The position numbers were made by a program, and so were the translations under genes. This document shows, piece after piece, positions 22,988-35,883 of a stretch of 64,000 bases of DNA (position 1 is the stretch's first letter; each line of letters starts with the position of its first letter). Below the pieces are notes generated by a model. The model had not been told where the DNA came from. It was given only the letters and a program-made list of their open reading frames with translations, and searched no databases. Location of the stretch: positions 28,371,647 through 28,435,646 of the forward strand of contig NC_043966.1 in the NCBI RefSeq assembly GCF_902148855.1. The letters run 5' to 3'. The DNA is from Sphaeramia orbicularis. Lineage: Eukaryota; Chordata; Actinopteri; Kurtiformes; Apogonidae.

Positions 22988-25354
22988 CTCTCCAGATGCT
23001 TTTCTCCTGTCAGGTAGAACCAGAGTATTTGCATTACTTCCAGGGACTATAGTAGATCCTATACTCATTCTGGGTCCAACCAACATGTAATGTTTGTCCC
23101 CAGATCTGTACTGGATGCTGTGACACAGTGTCCCATCATAATTTTTATCTTCTAAATATTTAGATGTATAGTCTGGGGTTTTGGAGCACTGCATTGCAAT
23201 TAGAACGATGATACTGATGATAAAAAGTGCTGAAACTGAGCCCAAAGTTATCATGAGATAAAAAGTCACATTATTGTCATCATCCTTTGCTGGACTTTTC
23301 ACATCAGAAGCTGCAAAAGCCTCCTTTGGCTCCACAACTTTGACAACCACAGTAGCTGTTGCTGACAGTGAAACGTTCCCATTGTCTTTGACCAGTATGA
23401 CCAGTTTGTGTTCAGCCTCGTCTGTTTCTGTGAATGAGCGAAGTGTTCTGATCTGTCCTGTGTAGCGGTCCAAACCAAACAGACTGTGGTCAGTAACTTC
23501 CTGCAGTGAAAACAGTAACCAGCCGTTATATCCTATATCAGCATCATAGGCTCTGACTTTAGTCACCAAGTGTCCTGCGTTGACATTCCGTGGAATCTCC
23601 TCCACACCTTCAGCAGAACCGTTGGAGCTGAGTGGATACAGAATGACTGGAGCGTTGTCGTTCTGATCCAGAATGAACACGTTGACTGTCACGTTGTTGC
23701 TCAGTGACGGAGTTCCAGAATCTGTGACTACAACTTGGAACTGGAACGTTTTCAGAGTTTCAAAGTCAAAACTTTTTAGTGCTGTAATGTCTCCGTTTTC
23801 TGAGTTAATGTTAAGAGAAACTGAGTTAAATTTGGTATTCTCTCTTTCGTCCCTGATAATGTGATATGAAATGCGAGAATTTTCACCTTCATCACGATCT
23901 GAAGCCCTCACAGAGAACAGCAAAGTTCCAGGAGAGTTGTTTTCAGAAAGATAAAACGTGTAAGGACTTAAGGAAAATTCAGGTCTGTTATCATTGACAT
24001 CTGATATAACAATAGTGATGCTTTTTTCTGACGATAATGACGGCACTCCTGCATCTTTTGCAACAATTGTAACATCATATATTGGCTGTTTTTCTCGATC
24101 TAGGGGAGATTTTGTTACTACAGCATACAATTTGTCTTGTGTTGAAGGTGATAATGCGAAAGGAACATCTTCTCTAAAGGAGCACACAATCTTACCATTA
24201 AGACCAGAGTCTCTATCAAAAACACTAATCAGTGCCACAGTTGTCCCTATTCTTGCGTCTTCTGGTATCGCACTAGAAAATGATGTAACTTCAATCTGTG
24301 GAGTATTATCGTTCAAATCAACAACATTCACCAAAACGCTTTTTTCTGTCCTGAAAGGAGCAGAACCTTTGTCAGAAGCCTCTATATCAATTTCATAATT
24401 TCCTTGTATTTCGAAGTCTATCAGGCCTTGAATAATAATTTCACCTGTATTCTGATCTACACGAAATATTTCACGTATTTTCCTATTTACATTATTTCCC
24501 AAAGAATAAATAATCTCACCGTTGGAGCCTTCATCTAAATCAGTGGCATTTACTTTTATTATTGTTGTACCAATCGGTGCATTTTCATCGAGAAACACTG
24601 AATAACTGTCTTCCGTGAAAACTGGTACATTGTCATTTACGTCTAAAACGTCGACCCTGATTTCTGCAGTCCCAGATTTGCTTGGTTTACCTCCGTCAAC
24701 TGCTGTAAGAACCAACTTGTGGCCGGTCTTTGTTTCCCTATCCAGCGTCTTCATTAAAACTAATATCGGTATTTTTCCATCTTTCCCTCGATTTTTTACT
24801 TCCAATCGAAAGTGATCATTAGCACTTAGTTTATACTCTTGGACAGAAAACTGACCAGCATCTGGATCATCTGCTGCTTTCAGCTGGAGGCGAAAACCTG
24901 GGAGAGCTGACTCCGAAATTTCAAGACGTGATTCGTTGACGGAGAAGGTGGGAGAATGGTCGTTCACATCTAGTACCTCCACGGTAACATAATGAATCTC
25001 TAAAGGATTTTCCAACACGGTTTTTAGATTGATCAGACACACGCTGCTGTGCTCACAAACCTTCTCTCTATCAATTATTCGTCCAACATACAAAATCCCA
25101 TCGTCCTGGTTCACGTTAAAAAATGACTCATTTGATTCTTCAACAATACGATATCCTCTCTCCATCAGTGTACTCTTATCCAATCCCAAATCCTTGGCTA
25201 CATTCCCCACAACTGTTCCTTCTTTAACTTCCTCGGGGATTGAATATCTGATCTGCGCCGAAGTTCTGCTCCACAGCAAAATTAAAGACACAATGAAAGC
25301 AACGCTCCGCCATTCCCATTGTCCGCGCCTCGCTCCAAACCCTCTCTCCTCCAT
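22988..25354 (-). CDS. V8: clustered protocadherin variable exon (alpha-type, group A)
   Basis: An intact exon of 789 codons. Translation from [12 protein letters not shown] gives a signal peptide ending RTSA before [10 protein letters not shown]; the IPEEV spelling already resembles group B. The CX5C loop is CEHSSVC. The tail mixes types: SPAK and TPDY as in V1-V4, but NAN and KASGE as in V6 and V7. It also has private changes DDDNNVTF (S to N) and KHYMLVG (R to H). The donor reads GTGAG rather than GTAAG, and the intron frame closes after V-S-K-Y. No NRSE was found beyond the donor. The CSE lies near 25605. Confidence 0.9.
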
Positions 25355-25595
25355 AACTATAAAATCAACGATGTATCCAGGTGATAAGGAAACCTGAGTC
25401 TGTAATTAAACCAAAGGATGATTTCGCTAAAATCAGTGTAAAAATTCCAGTACGTTGTCAAAAATCCATAAGCTGACTAACGTACTTGCTGTGAATGTGT
25501 CGGGTGCATCCATCACTAAAATACTAAAACCCACCCACAAAGGGGAGGATCTATATTTCTGACCAAAGGATTGGCTCGAAAATAGTCATCCTGAC

Positions 25596-25613
25596 AAATA
25601 CTGACACCAAGTG
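25596..25613 (-). promoter_or_regulatory. CSE promoter element of V8
   Basis: AATACTGACACCAAGTG core on the plus strand, about 245 bases upstream of the V8 start, matching the V6 element. A G-rich box (AAAGGGGAGG) lies about 50 bases nearer the gene. Confidence 0.8.
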
Positions 25614-25713
25614 ACCATTTAAACGTTAGTTGGTAACAAAAATACATATATATTAGTTTAATTTTGACATTTAAAATGTGGGTGTTTTAATACTTAAAGA
25701 GAATGCAGCGAAT

Positions 25714-25730
25714 TTCAGCACCATGGACAG
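25714..25730 (+). promoter_or_regulatory. NRSE/RE1 beyond V9 donor
   Basis: TTCAGCACCATGGACAG followed by CAAC, a very good match. It lies 523 bases beyond the V9 donor and only about 100 bases upstream of the V8 CSE. Confidence 0.85.
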
Positions 25731-25800
25731 CAACATAAAGCAAAGTCACCCAGTCAAAAACTAAGTATGAATAATCTGAAAATTGAATAAGTACTAATTC

Positions 25801-25878
25801 AAATAAATAAATACATACATACATACATACATACATACATACATACATACATACATACAGTACATACACACACACACA
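25801..25878. repeat. (ACAT)n and (AC)n microsatellite
   Basis: About twelve ACAT units followed by a short AC run, in the spacer beyond V9, 70 bases from the NRSE. The apparent minus-strand frame with CMYVCMYV repeats is only this microsatellite translated. Confidence 0.9.
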
Positions 25879-26253
25879 GGAGCACCAATAATTCAAAGGT
25901 CATTACTTGCCTGACAAAAAAAAAAAAAAATGCACGGGAGCTGGTGGCAAAGTCAAGTGTTGCCAAAGAAAATTTACTATGCTGCTTAAGTTTTAACTCT
26001 TGCAAGTAGACTGTTATATTACAAGTAGACTGTTATATTAGACGTACTCTCTGTGTTCTACTATAGCAGTTTGTGTCGCGGGGAAAAAAAGGGTTGCTGA
26101 AGAACAGCAGCCAGTAATTCCGGAATCCAATTTTTTCAAAACAATTCCTAACTTTTTTTGACAGTAACTGATAAAGCTCAGGTTTTGTTTTAAAAAAATC
26201 ATAGTAGACGGGACACAACTTTGGAGGAAATAACTTTGTTTTATACTCCTTAC

Positions 26254-28605
26254 CTCCTCAGATCTTCTCCTTCTATCAGGCAGTACTAGTGTATTTGCAT
26301 GGCTTCCAGGGACTATAGTAGATCCAATACTCATTCTGGGTCCAACCAACATGTACCGTTTGTCTCCAGATCTGTACTGTATACTGTGACAAAGTGTTCC
26401 GTCGTAGTTCTTATCCTCTAAATATTTAGATGTATAGTCTGGAGTTTTGGAGCACTGCATTGCAATTAGAACGACGATGCTGATGATAAAAAGTGCTGAA
26501 ACTGAGCCCAAAGTTATCATCAGATAAAAAGTCACATTACTGTCATCATCCTTTGATGCACTTTTCACATCAGAAGCTGCAAAAGCCTCCTTTGGCTCCA
26601 CGACTTTGACAACCACAGTAGCTGTTGCCGACAGTGAAACGTTCCCATTGTCTTTGACCAGTATGACCAGTTTGTGCTCAGCCTCGTCTGTTTCTGTGAA
26701 TGAGCGAAGTGTTCTGATCTGTCCTGTGTAGCGGTCCAAACCAAACAGACTGTGGTCAGTAACTTCCTGTAGTGAAAACAGTAACCAGCCGTTATATCCT
26801 ATATCAGCATCATAGGCTCTGACTTTAGTCACCAAGTGTCCTGCGTGGACATTCCGTGGAATCTCCTCCACACCTTCAGCAGAACCGTTGGAGCTGAGTG
26901 GATACAGAATGACTGGAGCGTTGTCGTTCTGATCCAGAATGAACACGTTGACTGTCACGTTGTTGCTCAGTGACGGAGTTCCAGAATCTGTGGCGACAAC
27001 TTGGAACTGGAACGTTTTCAGAGTTTCAAAGTCGAAACTTTTTAGTGCTGTAATGTGTCCATTTTGGGCGTTCACGTTTAAGAAAGATGTTACGTCTTTT
27101 TCACTCCCTGCTCTGGCAATACTATAGGATAATTCTGCGTTTTCATTCTTGTCATTGTCTTTTGCGGTTACGGAGAAAATAGATGATCCAATAACGTTGT
27201 TCTCTATAATATAAAACTGTAGAGGATTTTGTTGAAAGTGTGGACTGTTGTCATTTACATCCAGTATCTGAACACTTAGAGTTTTCAGAGTTGATAACGG
27301 AGGGTCACCACAATCGGTGGCTTTTATTGTTATGTCATACTGTGACACCTCCTCTCGGTCCAGTAACCCTTTGGTGACGACTGAATATGTGTTTTGTTTA
27401 TAGGAGGGCTTTAACTCGAAAGGTACATTAGAGATTATGCTTGAAATAATCTTTCCATTTACACCGGAGTCTTTATCTGTCACACTTATCAAAGATATAA
27501 CAGTGCCAGGCTTTGAATTCTCCAACACTGAATTTGACAGAGATGTTACTTCTATTTCAGGAACATTATCATTTACGTCTTTTATCTTTACAATAACTTT
27601 AGACCTTCCTATTAATGGGGGCGTTCCTTTATCTGATGCGTGAACATCGAGTTTATAAATCTCAGATTCTTCAAAATCCAAGGCTCCTTTTACTGTAATT
27701 ATTCCACTTAAACTATCCAGTTCAAATAAGTCATAGATTTTTCTGGCCAATGTTTTTCCAAGACTGTACTCTATTTCTCCATTATTACCTTCATCTGGAT
27801 CTACTGCGTTTACGCGTATAACAGTAGCACCAACGGAGACGTTTTCATATATTTCTATTTGGTAAGGATCATGACCAAATGTCGGGCGATTATCATTTAT
27901 ATCCAACACAACAATAGACACATTTAATGTCCCTGATTTTGGAGGTTTACCTCCATCCAGTGCTGTAACCAGTAACGAGTGTGTACTCCTTTGTTCTCTG
28001 TCTAACGATTTCTTCAGCACCAAGAATGGAATTTTCTCATCATCGCTTTGAGTTGTTTCTATTTCAAAGTGATCATTTGTTGATAATGAATACGTACGTA
28101 TAGAGTTTATTCCCGCGTCGGGATCACGGGCTACATGCAACTCAAATCGACTTCCCGGAGAAATATTTTCTGCTATTTCAAATATCTGTTCCTTTTCAGA
28201 AAATACAGGGAAGTGATCATTTACATCAGCAATTTCTACAACTACATAATGTATTTCCAAAGGGTTTTCAACGAGGATTTTCAGTTCCATTAAGCATGCA
28301 CCACTACCATGACACAGCTCCTCTCTGTCGATTTTTTTACTGATATGCAGGGCACCGCTCTCTGGGTTTACATCGAAAAATGTTTCCTTGGATCCAGACA
28401 CAACACGGAACCGTCGATCAGCCAAAGAGGTTTTATCCAAACCGAGATCCTTGGCCACATTTCCAATAAGAGTTCCTTCTTTCACCTCTTCAGGGATAGA
28501 GTACCTTAGCTCAGCGACAGCCTGATTTCCAAAAAACAGCAATATCGACACACTAAACGCATATAAACAGTAGTCACTTGATCGACAAAGTCCTTGGAAC
28601 CCCAT
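26254..28605 (-). CDS. V9: clustered protocadherin variable exon (group B1 ectodomain, group A-type tail)
   Basis: An intact exon of 784 codons. [13 protein letters not shown] leads a signal peptide ending AVA before [10 protein letters not shown]. The CX5C loop is CHGSGAC. EC1-EC5 closely match V10, to the right (shared [21 protein letters not shown].. and [15 protein letters not shown]), including the distinctive EC6 change RNVHAGHLV. Yet the tail is TPDY, HAN, RRRRSEE, the type of V1-V5, while V10 carries STDY, NAN, KASGE. The exon therefore looks like a conversion product with a breakpoint after EC6. A long in-frame run past the GTAAG donor is intronic. An NRSE matching the consensus lies 523 bases beyond the donor. 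Confidence 0.9.
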
Positions 28606-28782
28606 CGTTCATCAACGGCACAAAGAAACTTGATCTCCTCCCAAAAATGAACAAATTCTATACATCCAATCCGTTTGCTATATCATTTTCCCAAAGCACA
28701 TCATAGCGCCGTACACCGTCCTGAGGTACTAAACAAAAGCTTCAACTGGGGGAGGAACAAATTCTACACTCGTTTCTTGATA

Positions 28783-28800
28783 TAACAGTGACACCAAGAG
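28783..28800 (-). promoter_or_regulatory. CSE promoter element of V9
   Basis: TAACAGTGACACCAAGAG on the plus strand, about 180 bases upstream of the V9 start. Group B elements have GTGACACC in place of CTGACACC. The box GGGGGAGGAAC lies about 30 bases nearer the gene. Confidence 0.8.
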
Positions 28801-29170
28801 GAAAATGGTATAAAAACGATTTTAAGTGCTTACAGCACGTTTCTCGTAATAATGTATCCATTCACGGCAAACCTATCAAAATAATTTGGGGTAAAAACCT
28901 AGAAAATGCAGTGACAGCATTCAGAGAAACTTTGAAAAAATTATCATTATCATTATTATTTATTTATTTATTTTACTATCTTTCTGTGCACCCAAAAACA
29001 ATGCATACATTGGATTTATTTTTCTGAATGCACAGTTAGTGTCAGCAGCAATTTAAATAGGTGGAAACTGAAGGTGGTCATAATATGAATTATCAAAGAG
29101 ATATTTATTACAGCAGATTCAGTGTGTTTGTGTGGCTTTTTTAGTATACTCCAGTAGGTAGATTATATAA

Positions 29171-29187
29171 TTCAGCACCATGGTCAG
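29171..29187 (+). promoter_or_regulatory. NRSE/RE1 beyond V10 donor
   Basis: TTCAGCACCATGGTCAG has one change in the right half. It lies 426 bases beyond the V10 donor and about 370 upstream of the V9 CSE. Confidence 0.75.
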
Positions 29188-29613
29188 TGGTCCACAGTAG
29201 TCGTCTTTTGTTACAAACACATAGTTTTGCCATCGTTTATGCTTTGTGCCTGTTTGGAAATCATTTATTTAAGACTGGAAACATACAGCCACATATTAGT
29301 ATTTATTGGATACGTTATAGTGAAACAAGAGTAAATATAACTAAAAGTTATGTGACAATTATCTGAACCACCTGGCCAAGCTGTGTGGACCCATATCGTG
29401 ATAAAAGAAATGAGAAAGAAATTGCTTTTACTATTTTTTCCACTTGGGGAGATTAAATTCTTATATTATGATTCAGGGAGTCTAAATGCATCTGTTTAAC
29501 AATGAAAATAGAAAGCCATATCACTCCAGAATCTGAAGCAACATTTAACACAGTTTAACACTGTATGAAAGTGCAATAAAATCTTCACATTATCTACATA
29601 AATGCAGTCTTAC

Positions 29614-31965
29614 CTCTCCAGATGCTTTTCTCCTGTCAGGTAGAACCAGAGTATTTGCATTACTTCCAGGGACTATAGTAGATCCAATACTCATTCTAGG
29701 TCCAACCAACATGTACCGTTTGTCTCCAGATCTGTACTGGATACTGTGACACAGTGTCCCGTCGTAGTTCTTATCCTCTAAATATTTAGATGTATAGTCT
29801 GTGGACTTGGAGCACTGCATTGCAATTAGAACGATGATGCTGATGATAAAAAGTGCTGAAACTGAGCCCAAAGTTATCATCAGATAAAAAGTCACATTAC
29901 TGTCATCATCCTTTGATGCACTTTTCACATCAGAAGCTGCAAAAGCCTCCTTTGGCTCCACAACTTTGACAACCACAGTAGCTGTTGCTGACAGTGAAAC
30001 GTTCCCATTGTCTTTGACCAGTATGACCAGTTTGTGCTCAGCCTCGTCTGTTTCTGTGAATGAGCGAAGTGTTCTGATCTGTCCTGTGTAGCGGTCCAAA
30101 CCAAACAGACTGTGGTCAGTAACTTCCTGCAGTGAAAACAGTAACCAGCCGTTATATCCTATATCAGCATCATAGGCTCGGACTTTAGTCACCAAGTGTC
30201 CTGCGTGGACATTCCGTGGAATCTCCTCCACACCTTCAGCAGAACCGTTGGAGCTGAGTGGATACAGAATGACTGGAGCGTTGTCGTTCTGATCCAGAAT
30301 GAACACGTTGACTGTCACGTTGTTACTCAGTGACGGAGTTCCAGAATCTGTGGCGACAACTTGGAACTGGAACGTTTTCACAGTTTCAAAGTCGAAACTT
30401 TTTAGTGCTGTGATGTGTCCATTTTGGGCGTTCACGTTTAAGAAAGATGTTACGTCTTTTTCATTTCCTGCTCTGGCAATACTATAGGATAATTCTGCGT
30501 TTTCATTCTTGTCATTGTCTGTTGCGGTTACGGAGAAAATTGACGATCCGGCAACGTTGTTTTCTATAATATAAAACTGCAGAGGATTTTGTTGAAAGTG
30601 TGGACTGTTGTCATTTACATCCAGTATCTGAACACTTAGAGTTTTCAGAGTTGATAACGGAGGGTCACCACAATCGGTGGCTTTTATTGTTATGTCATAC
30701 TGTGACACCTCCTCTCGATCCAAAAACCCTTTGGTGACGACTGAATATGTGTTTTGTTTATAGGAGGGCTTTAACTCAAAAGGAACGTCTGAGATTATGC
30801 TTGAAATAATCTTTCCATTTACACCGGAGTCCTTGTCTTTTACACTAATCAGTGAAATAACTGTACCAGGCTTCGCATCTTCAGACACTGAGTTCGACAG
30901 TGATGTGATTTCTATTCCTGGTGGATTGTCATTAACGTCTTTTATCTTTACAATAACTTTACATCTACCTGTTAATGGGGGCGTTCCTTTGTCTGATGCG
31001 TGAACATCGAGTTTATAAATCTCAGATTCCTCAAAATCCAAGGCTGCTTTCACTCTAATTATTCCACTTAAACTATCCAGTTCAAATAAGTCATAGATTT
31101 TTCTGGCTAATGTTTTTCCAAGGCTGTACTCTATTTCTCCATTATTACCTTCATCTGGATCTACAGCGTTAACTCGTATAACAGTAGCACCAACGGAGAT
31201 GTTTTCATATATTTCTATTTGGTAAGGATCATGACTAAACACTGGCCCATTATCATTTATATCTAGAACAATAATAGAAACATTTAATGTCCCTGATTTT
31301 GGAGGTTTACCTCCGTCCAGTGCTGTAACCAGTAACGAGTGTGTACTCTTTTTTTCTCTGTCTAACGATTTTCTCAGCAACAGGAATGGTATTTTCTCTT
31401 CATCGCCTTGACTTGTTTCTATTTCAAAGTGATCGTTTGTTGATAATGTATAAGTACGTATAGAGTTTATTCCCGCGTCGGGATCACGAGCTACATGCAA
31501 CTCAAATCGACTTCCTGGAGATGTGTGTTCCGCAATTTCAAATATCTGTTCCTTTTCAGAAAATGTTGGCGAATGATCGTTTACATCAGTAATTTCTACT
31601 ACTACGTAATGTATTTCCAGAGGGTTTTCAACAAGGATTTTCAGTTCCATTAAGCATGCCCCACTACCATGACACAGCTCCTCTCTGTCGATTTTCTTAC
31701 TGATATGCAGGGCACCGCTTTCCGGGTTTACATCGAAAAATATATCCTTGGATTCAGACACAACACGGAACCGTCGATCAGTCAAAGAGGTTTTGTCCAA
31801 ACCGAGATCCTTGGCCACATTTCCAACAACCGATCCTTCTTTTACCTCCTCAGGGATAGAGTACCTCAGTTCACCCAAAGCCTGATTTCCGAAAAGCAGC
31901 AGTATGTACAAATGGAACAAAAATACACAGTAGTCACTTAGTCTGAAAAGTCTTTCGTACCCCAT
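29614..31965 (-). CDS. V10: clustered protocadherin variable exon (group B1)
   Basis: An intact exon of 784 codons starting [13 protein letters not shown]. The signal peptide ends ALG before [14 protein letters not shown]. The CX5C loop is CHGSGAC, and the EC1 interface region ([15 protein letters not shown]) is shared with V9. It is the closest relative of V9 in the window across EC1-EC5, differing at scattered positions, and has the same NVHAGHLV in EC6. The tail is SASK, STDY, NAN, KASGE. The donor is GTAAG. Promoter element AACAGTGACACCAAGAG and the G-rich box beside it match those of V9, so exon and promoter were duplicated together. Confidence 0.9.
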
Positions 31966-32133
31966 GTTTCATGAAGACACAGAGAAATATCTGTACTGAA
32001 ACCAGTAAATCTCGCACATCCAACCGGTTTAGAAAACAATTTCCAAATACCACACAACCGTGTTCCACCATCCAGTATACTGAACAAAAGGTTATTTTGG
32101 TGGGAGGAACACACTTTCAAAGCTTTCTTGATG

Positions 32134-32151
32134 TAACAGTGACACCAAGAG
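32134..32151 (-). promoter_or_regulatory. CSE promoter element of V10
   Basis: TAACAGTGACACCAAGAG on the plus strand, about 170 bases upstream of the V10 start, identical to the V9 element. The box GGTGGGAGGAAC lies about 30 bases nearer the gene. Confidence 0.8.
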
Positions 32152-32454
32152 GAAAACAATATTAAGGATTTCAGTTTGCTCGGATAGTATTTACCTTCTC
32201 TACATAATACACTAAATTTTCGGAGAACCTGTTTTGACCCTTGGAATTAATTGTTTGTTCTGATTGTCATCCAAAACCCTCTAAAAAATGTTTCAGCTGT
32301 TTGAATAATATGACTTATCACAAATGTAACACTGGCATCAGCTTAAATAGGTAACATTCAGAGATGGTCCTAAAAGTGAAAGTAAATACTATTCCAAATC
32401 ATATACGTTTTTTTTTCTTGTACACATATTGCTGTATGATCATCGGAAGTACAT

Positions 32455-32471
32455 TTCAGTACCATGGACAG
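32455..32471 (+). promoter_or_regulatory. NRSE/RE1 beyond V11 donor
   Basis: TTCAGTACCATGGACAG followed by CAA, 319 bases beyond the V11 donor and about 300 upstream of the V10 CSE. Confidence 0.85.
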
Positions 32472-32790
32472 CAATTCCCAGCAAACTCCCTGTTCTAAAT
32501 TATTACTATCCTGTTTTTCCTCTTGGAAATCAGCCATAAGCAATAGTGAACACATTACCACAAACCAGACATATGCATTCCACTATTTAAAAAAGAGTAT
32601 TTACTATATGTAAGTGCAAAAGCATTGTAGCCACACATATTAGAAAAAGAAGAGACCAGGACTTCCTTCAGTGTTCAATTTGAAATATTATTCATGGTTA
32701 AACTGATCAAACTATATTTGAGAGAACCTCAGCAAAAAACTTCATCAACCCAGTGGATTTACAGCCAAAAAAACCCACACAAAGTCTTAC

Positions 32791-35136
32791 CTCTCCTGAT
32801 GCTTTTCTCCTGTCAGGTAGAACCAGAGTATTCGCATTACTTCCAGGGACTATAGTAGATCCTATACTCATTCTGGGTCCAACCAACATGTACCGTTTGT
32901 CTCCAGATCTGTATTGGATGCTGTGACACAGTGTCCCATCATAATTTTTATCCTCCAGATATTTAGATGTATAGTCTGTGGTCTTGGAGCACTGCATTGC
33001 AATTAGAACAATGATACTGATGATAAAAAGTGCTGAAACTGAGCCCAAAGTTATCATCAGATAAAAAGTCACATTACTGTCATCATCCTTTGATGCACTT
33101 TTCACATCAGAAGCTGCAAAAGCCTCCTTTGGCTCCACAACTTTGACAACCACAGTAGCTGTTGCTGACAGTGAAACGTTCCCATTATCTTTGACCAGTA
33201 TGACCAGTTTGTGTTCAGCCTCGTCTGTTTCTGTGAATGAGCGAAGTGTTCTGATCTGTCCTGTGTAGCGGTCCAAACCAAACAGACTGTGGTCAGTAAC
33301 TTCCTGCAGTGAAAACAGTAACCAGCCGTTATATCCTATATCAGCATCATAGGCTCTGACTTTAGTCACCAAGTGTCCTGCGTTGGCATTCCGTGGAATC
33401 TCCTCCACACCTTCAGCAGAACCGTTGGAGCTGAGTGGATACAGAATGACTGGAGCGTTGTCGTTCTGATCCAGAATGAACACGTTGACTGTCACGTTGT
33501 TGCTCAGTGACGGAGTTCCAGAATCTGTGGCGACAACTTGGAACTGAAACTTTTTCACAGTTTCAAAGTCAAAACTTTTTAGCGCGGAAATATGTCCGTT
33601 TTCTGAGTTAATATTCAAAAACTGCGTCACATCATTTTCGCCTCTTGCTCTTACAATATCATATGAAATAGCCGCATTTTCATTCACGTCATTGTCTGTT
33701 GCACTTACAGAAAATACTGAAGCTCCAGGGGAGTTATTTTCAGACAGGTAAAACTGTAATGGATTGTGATGGAAAATCGGACTGTTATCATTTACATCTG
33801 AAATTTGAATGTTAAGTGTTTTAAAGGTCGATATTGGGGGTTCACCCAAATCGGTGGCTTTTATTGTTATTTCGTAACTTGACGCCACTTCTCGATCCAA
33901 TAATCCCTTGGTCACTACTGAATATATGTTCTCTTTATATGAGGCTTTTAATTCGAAAGGCACATCTGAAGTTATGCGTAAAATAGTTTTTCCATTAACA
34001 CCGGAATCTTTATCTGTGACACTGATCAGAGAAATTGCTGTACCTGGTTTGGAATCTTCAGGTACTGAGTCTGACAGTGAAGTTATTTCTATTTCTGGTG
34101 GATTATCATTAACATCTTTAATTTTAATAATTACTCTACATCTACCAGTTAACGATGGTTGACCTTTGTCAGATGCCTGAATGTCTAATTTAAAAGTATC
34201 TGTTTCCTCGAAATCCACAGCTTTTTTCAATGTAATTTGTCCGCTTAAATGGTCCAAGTCAAAAATATCATAAACTGGACGTGCTAAAGTTTTGCTCAGG
34301 CTATATTCTACGTCTCCGTTTGTCCCTTCATCTGGATCTATTGCGTTCACTGCTGTAACAGTAGTGCCAACTGTGGTGTTTTCATATATTTCAATAAGGT
34401 AAGTATCCTGACTAAACGTTGGACGGTTATCATTATTATCCAGAACAATAATAGAAACATTTAATTTGCCTGATTTTGGAGGTTTACCTCCATCAAGTGC
34501 TGTAACCAGTAGCGAGTGTTTGTTCTTTTGTTCTCTGTCTAGCGGCTTTTTCAACACCAAAAAAGGTATTTTATCTTCGTCACTTTGACTAATATCTATT
34601 TCAAAGTGGTCGTTTGAAGATAATGTATATGTGCGGATGGAGTTTATTCCAGCATCAGGATCACTGGCCGTGGGCAGCTGGAATCGCGTTCCCGGAAAAG
34701 ATTGCTCACCTATTTCAAATATCTGCTCTTTTTCAGCGAAAACTGGAGAATGATCGTTTACATCAGTAATTTCTACAACGACGTGATGCATTTCGAGCGG
34801 ATTTTCAACAAGGATTTTCAGTTCCATTAAACATGGACCTCTACCCTGACACAGCTCCTCTCTGTCGATTTTCCTATGAACTTCCAAGACGCCGCTGTCC
34901 TGATTTACCTCAAAATACGTCCCTTTAGCTCCAGACACAACACGGAATCTTCGTTCAATCAAAGAGGTTTTATCCAAACCGAGATCCTTGGCAACATTCC
35001 CAACAACAGTCCCTTCTTTAACCTCTTCTGGAATAGAATACCTCAATTCAGCCAAAGCTTGATTTCCGACAAACAGCAGTACATGCACAAAAAAAACAAA
35101 CCAAGTGCAGTCCATTGATCGTCTTTTGTTCCCCAT
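32791..35136 (-). CDS. V11: clustered protocadherin variable exon (group B1)
   Basis: An intact exon of 782 codons starting [12 protein letters not shown]. The signal peptide ends ALA before [14 protein letters not shown]. The CX5C loop is CQGRGPC. EC2-EC3 are diverged from V9 and V10 (for example [21 protein letters not shown]), consistent with a separate recognition specificity. The homogenised block starts at FETVKKFQF, and EC6 has a private RNANAGHLV. The tail is SASK, TTDY, NAN, KASGE. The donor is GTAAG. An NRSE lies 319 bases beyond the donor. Its promoter element has CCCCC where all others have GACACC or similar, which makes it the best CTCF-like match in the window. Confidence 0.9.
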
Positions 35137-35321
35137 CGTTATACAAAGGCATACGCGGACAGAATGTTAAAATCTATACATCTTACTGCTCGCGTATCGC
35201 ATATTAAAAACAGCACAAGGTCTCATTCGAGCCATGTATTCATCAAATGTACTCTCTGCAAATGTTGACCAAACAAAAGGGTTTTAGGGGTGGGACAAGG
35301 AATTTCTCTATCCTGTTGATG

Positions 35322-35339
35322 TTATACTGCCCCCAAGAG
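35322..35339 (-). promoter_or_regulatory. CSE promoter element of V11 (CTCF-like variant)
   Basis: TTATACTGCCCCCAAGAG on the plus strand, about 185 bases upstream of the V11 start. On the minus strand it reads CTCTTGGGGGCAGTATAA, with GGGGGC where the other elements have GGTGTC. This is the classic centre of the CTCF motif. Confidence 0.75.
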
Positions 35340-35385
35340 TCATATCATGTCAGTGCCATTTAAATTATGCTTTATGTCGTAATAA

Positions 35386-35442
<57 letters not shown>

Positions 35443-35490
35443 TCGCAGAAAAAAATCATGAAACCATCTTTTTTTTTTTTTTTTTTTTTT
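35386..35490. repeat. (ATT)n microsatellite and poly-T
   Basis: About seventeen ATT units end near 35438, and a separate run of 22 T lies at 35469-35490. They stand upstream of the V11 CSE, in a spacer with no NRSE. Confidence 0.9.
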
Positions 35491-35883
35491 AAATTTCTTG
35501 TCTATTTTAATGCCTGGTACAACTGACGGTATATTTGTGCGGACAAATATAATGATAACAACAAAAACAGCTCATAAGACTTTAATTTAAAAGCTTATAT
35601 CTAGCCATTTTCCATGTTTTCTTGATAATAACCAAAATCACCTCAGTTCTTACATCAATATCTATGGCATTGTCCTGCCAAACAGTGCTTTTAGGCATTC
35701 CATGTTTTCTTTTCTTTCTCTTTTAATCACACGATGAAAACAAGAGTTAGTACTTGATTGCAAAACCATTGTTTTTGATGACTTTTGATGGTCTAATATT
35801 TTTTTTCTGCGACTGTATACAATGAATTATTATCAAATACATCTCTGGTCAATTTGGACAACGGGTTGTTTTTAAAGTCTTAC

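Larger units (their letters stand above)
25355..26253. other. Spacer V8/V9
   Basis: V8 5' UTR and CSE, NRSE at 25714, and the ACAT microsatellite. This is the boundary between group A and group B exons. Confidence 0.75.
28606..29613. other. Spacer V9/V10
   Basis: V9 5' UTR and CSE, a short (ATT/TTTA) tract near 28940-28977, NRSE at 29171, then about 420 AT-rich bases with nothing recognised. Confidence 0.75.
31966..32790. other. Spacer V10/V11
   Basis: V10 5' UTR and CSE, then NRSE at 32455. Nothing else recognised. Confidence 0.75.
35137..35883. other. Spacer V11/V12
   Basis: V11 5' UTR and CTCF-like CSE, ATT and T tracts, then about 390 bases with nothing recognised. No NRSE. Confidence 0.75.

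Noticed and set aside
25687-26005. Minus-strand frames with repeated CMYV
   Set aside because: Translation of the ACAT microsatellite.
26038-26253. In-frame extensions beyond the donor in V9, and likewise V1, V3, V11 and V16
   Set aside because: A strong GTAAG donor at the same codon in all units shows that this is intron. The added peptides are not conserved, except between V1 and V3, whose spacers are duplicates.
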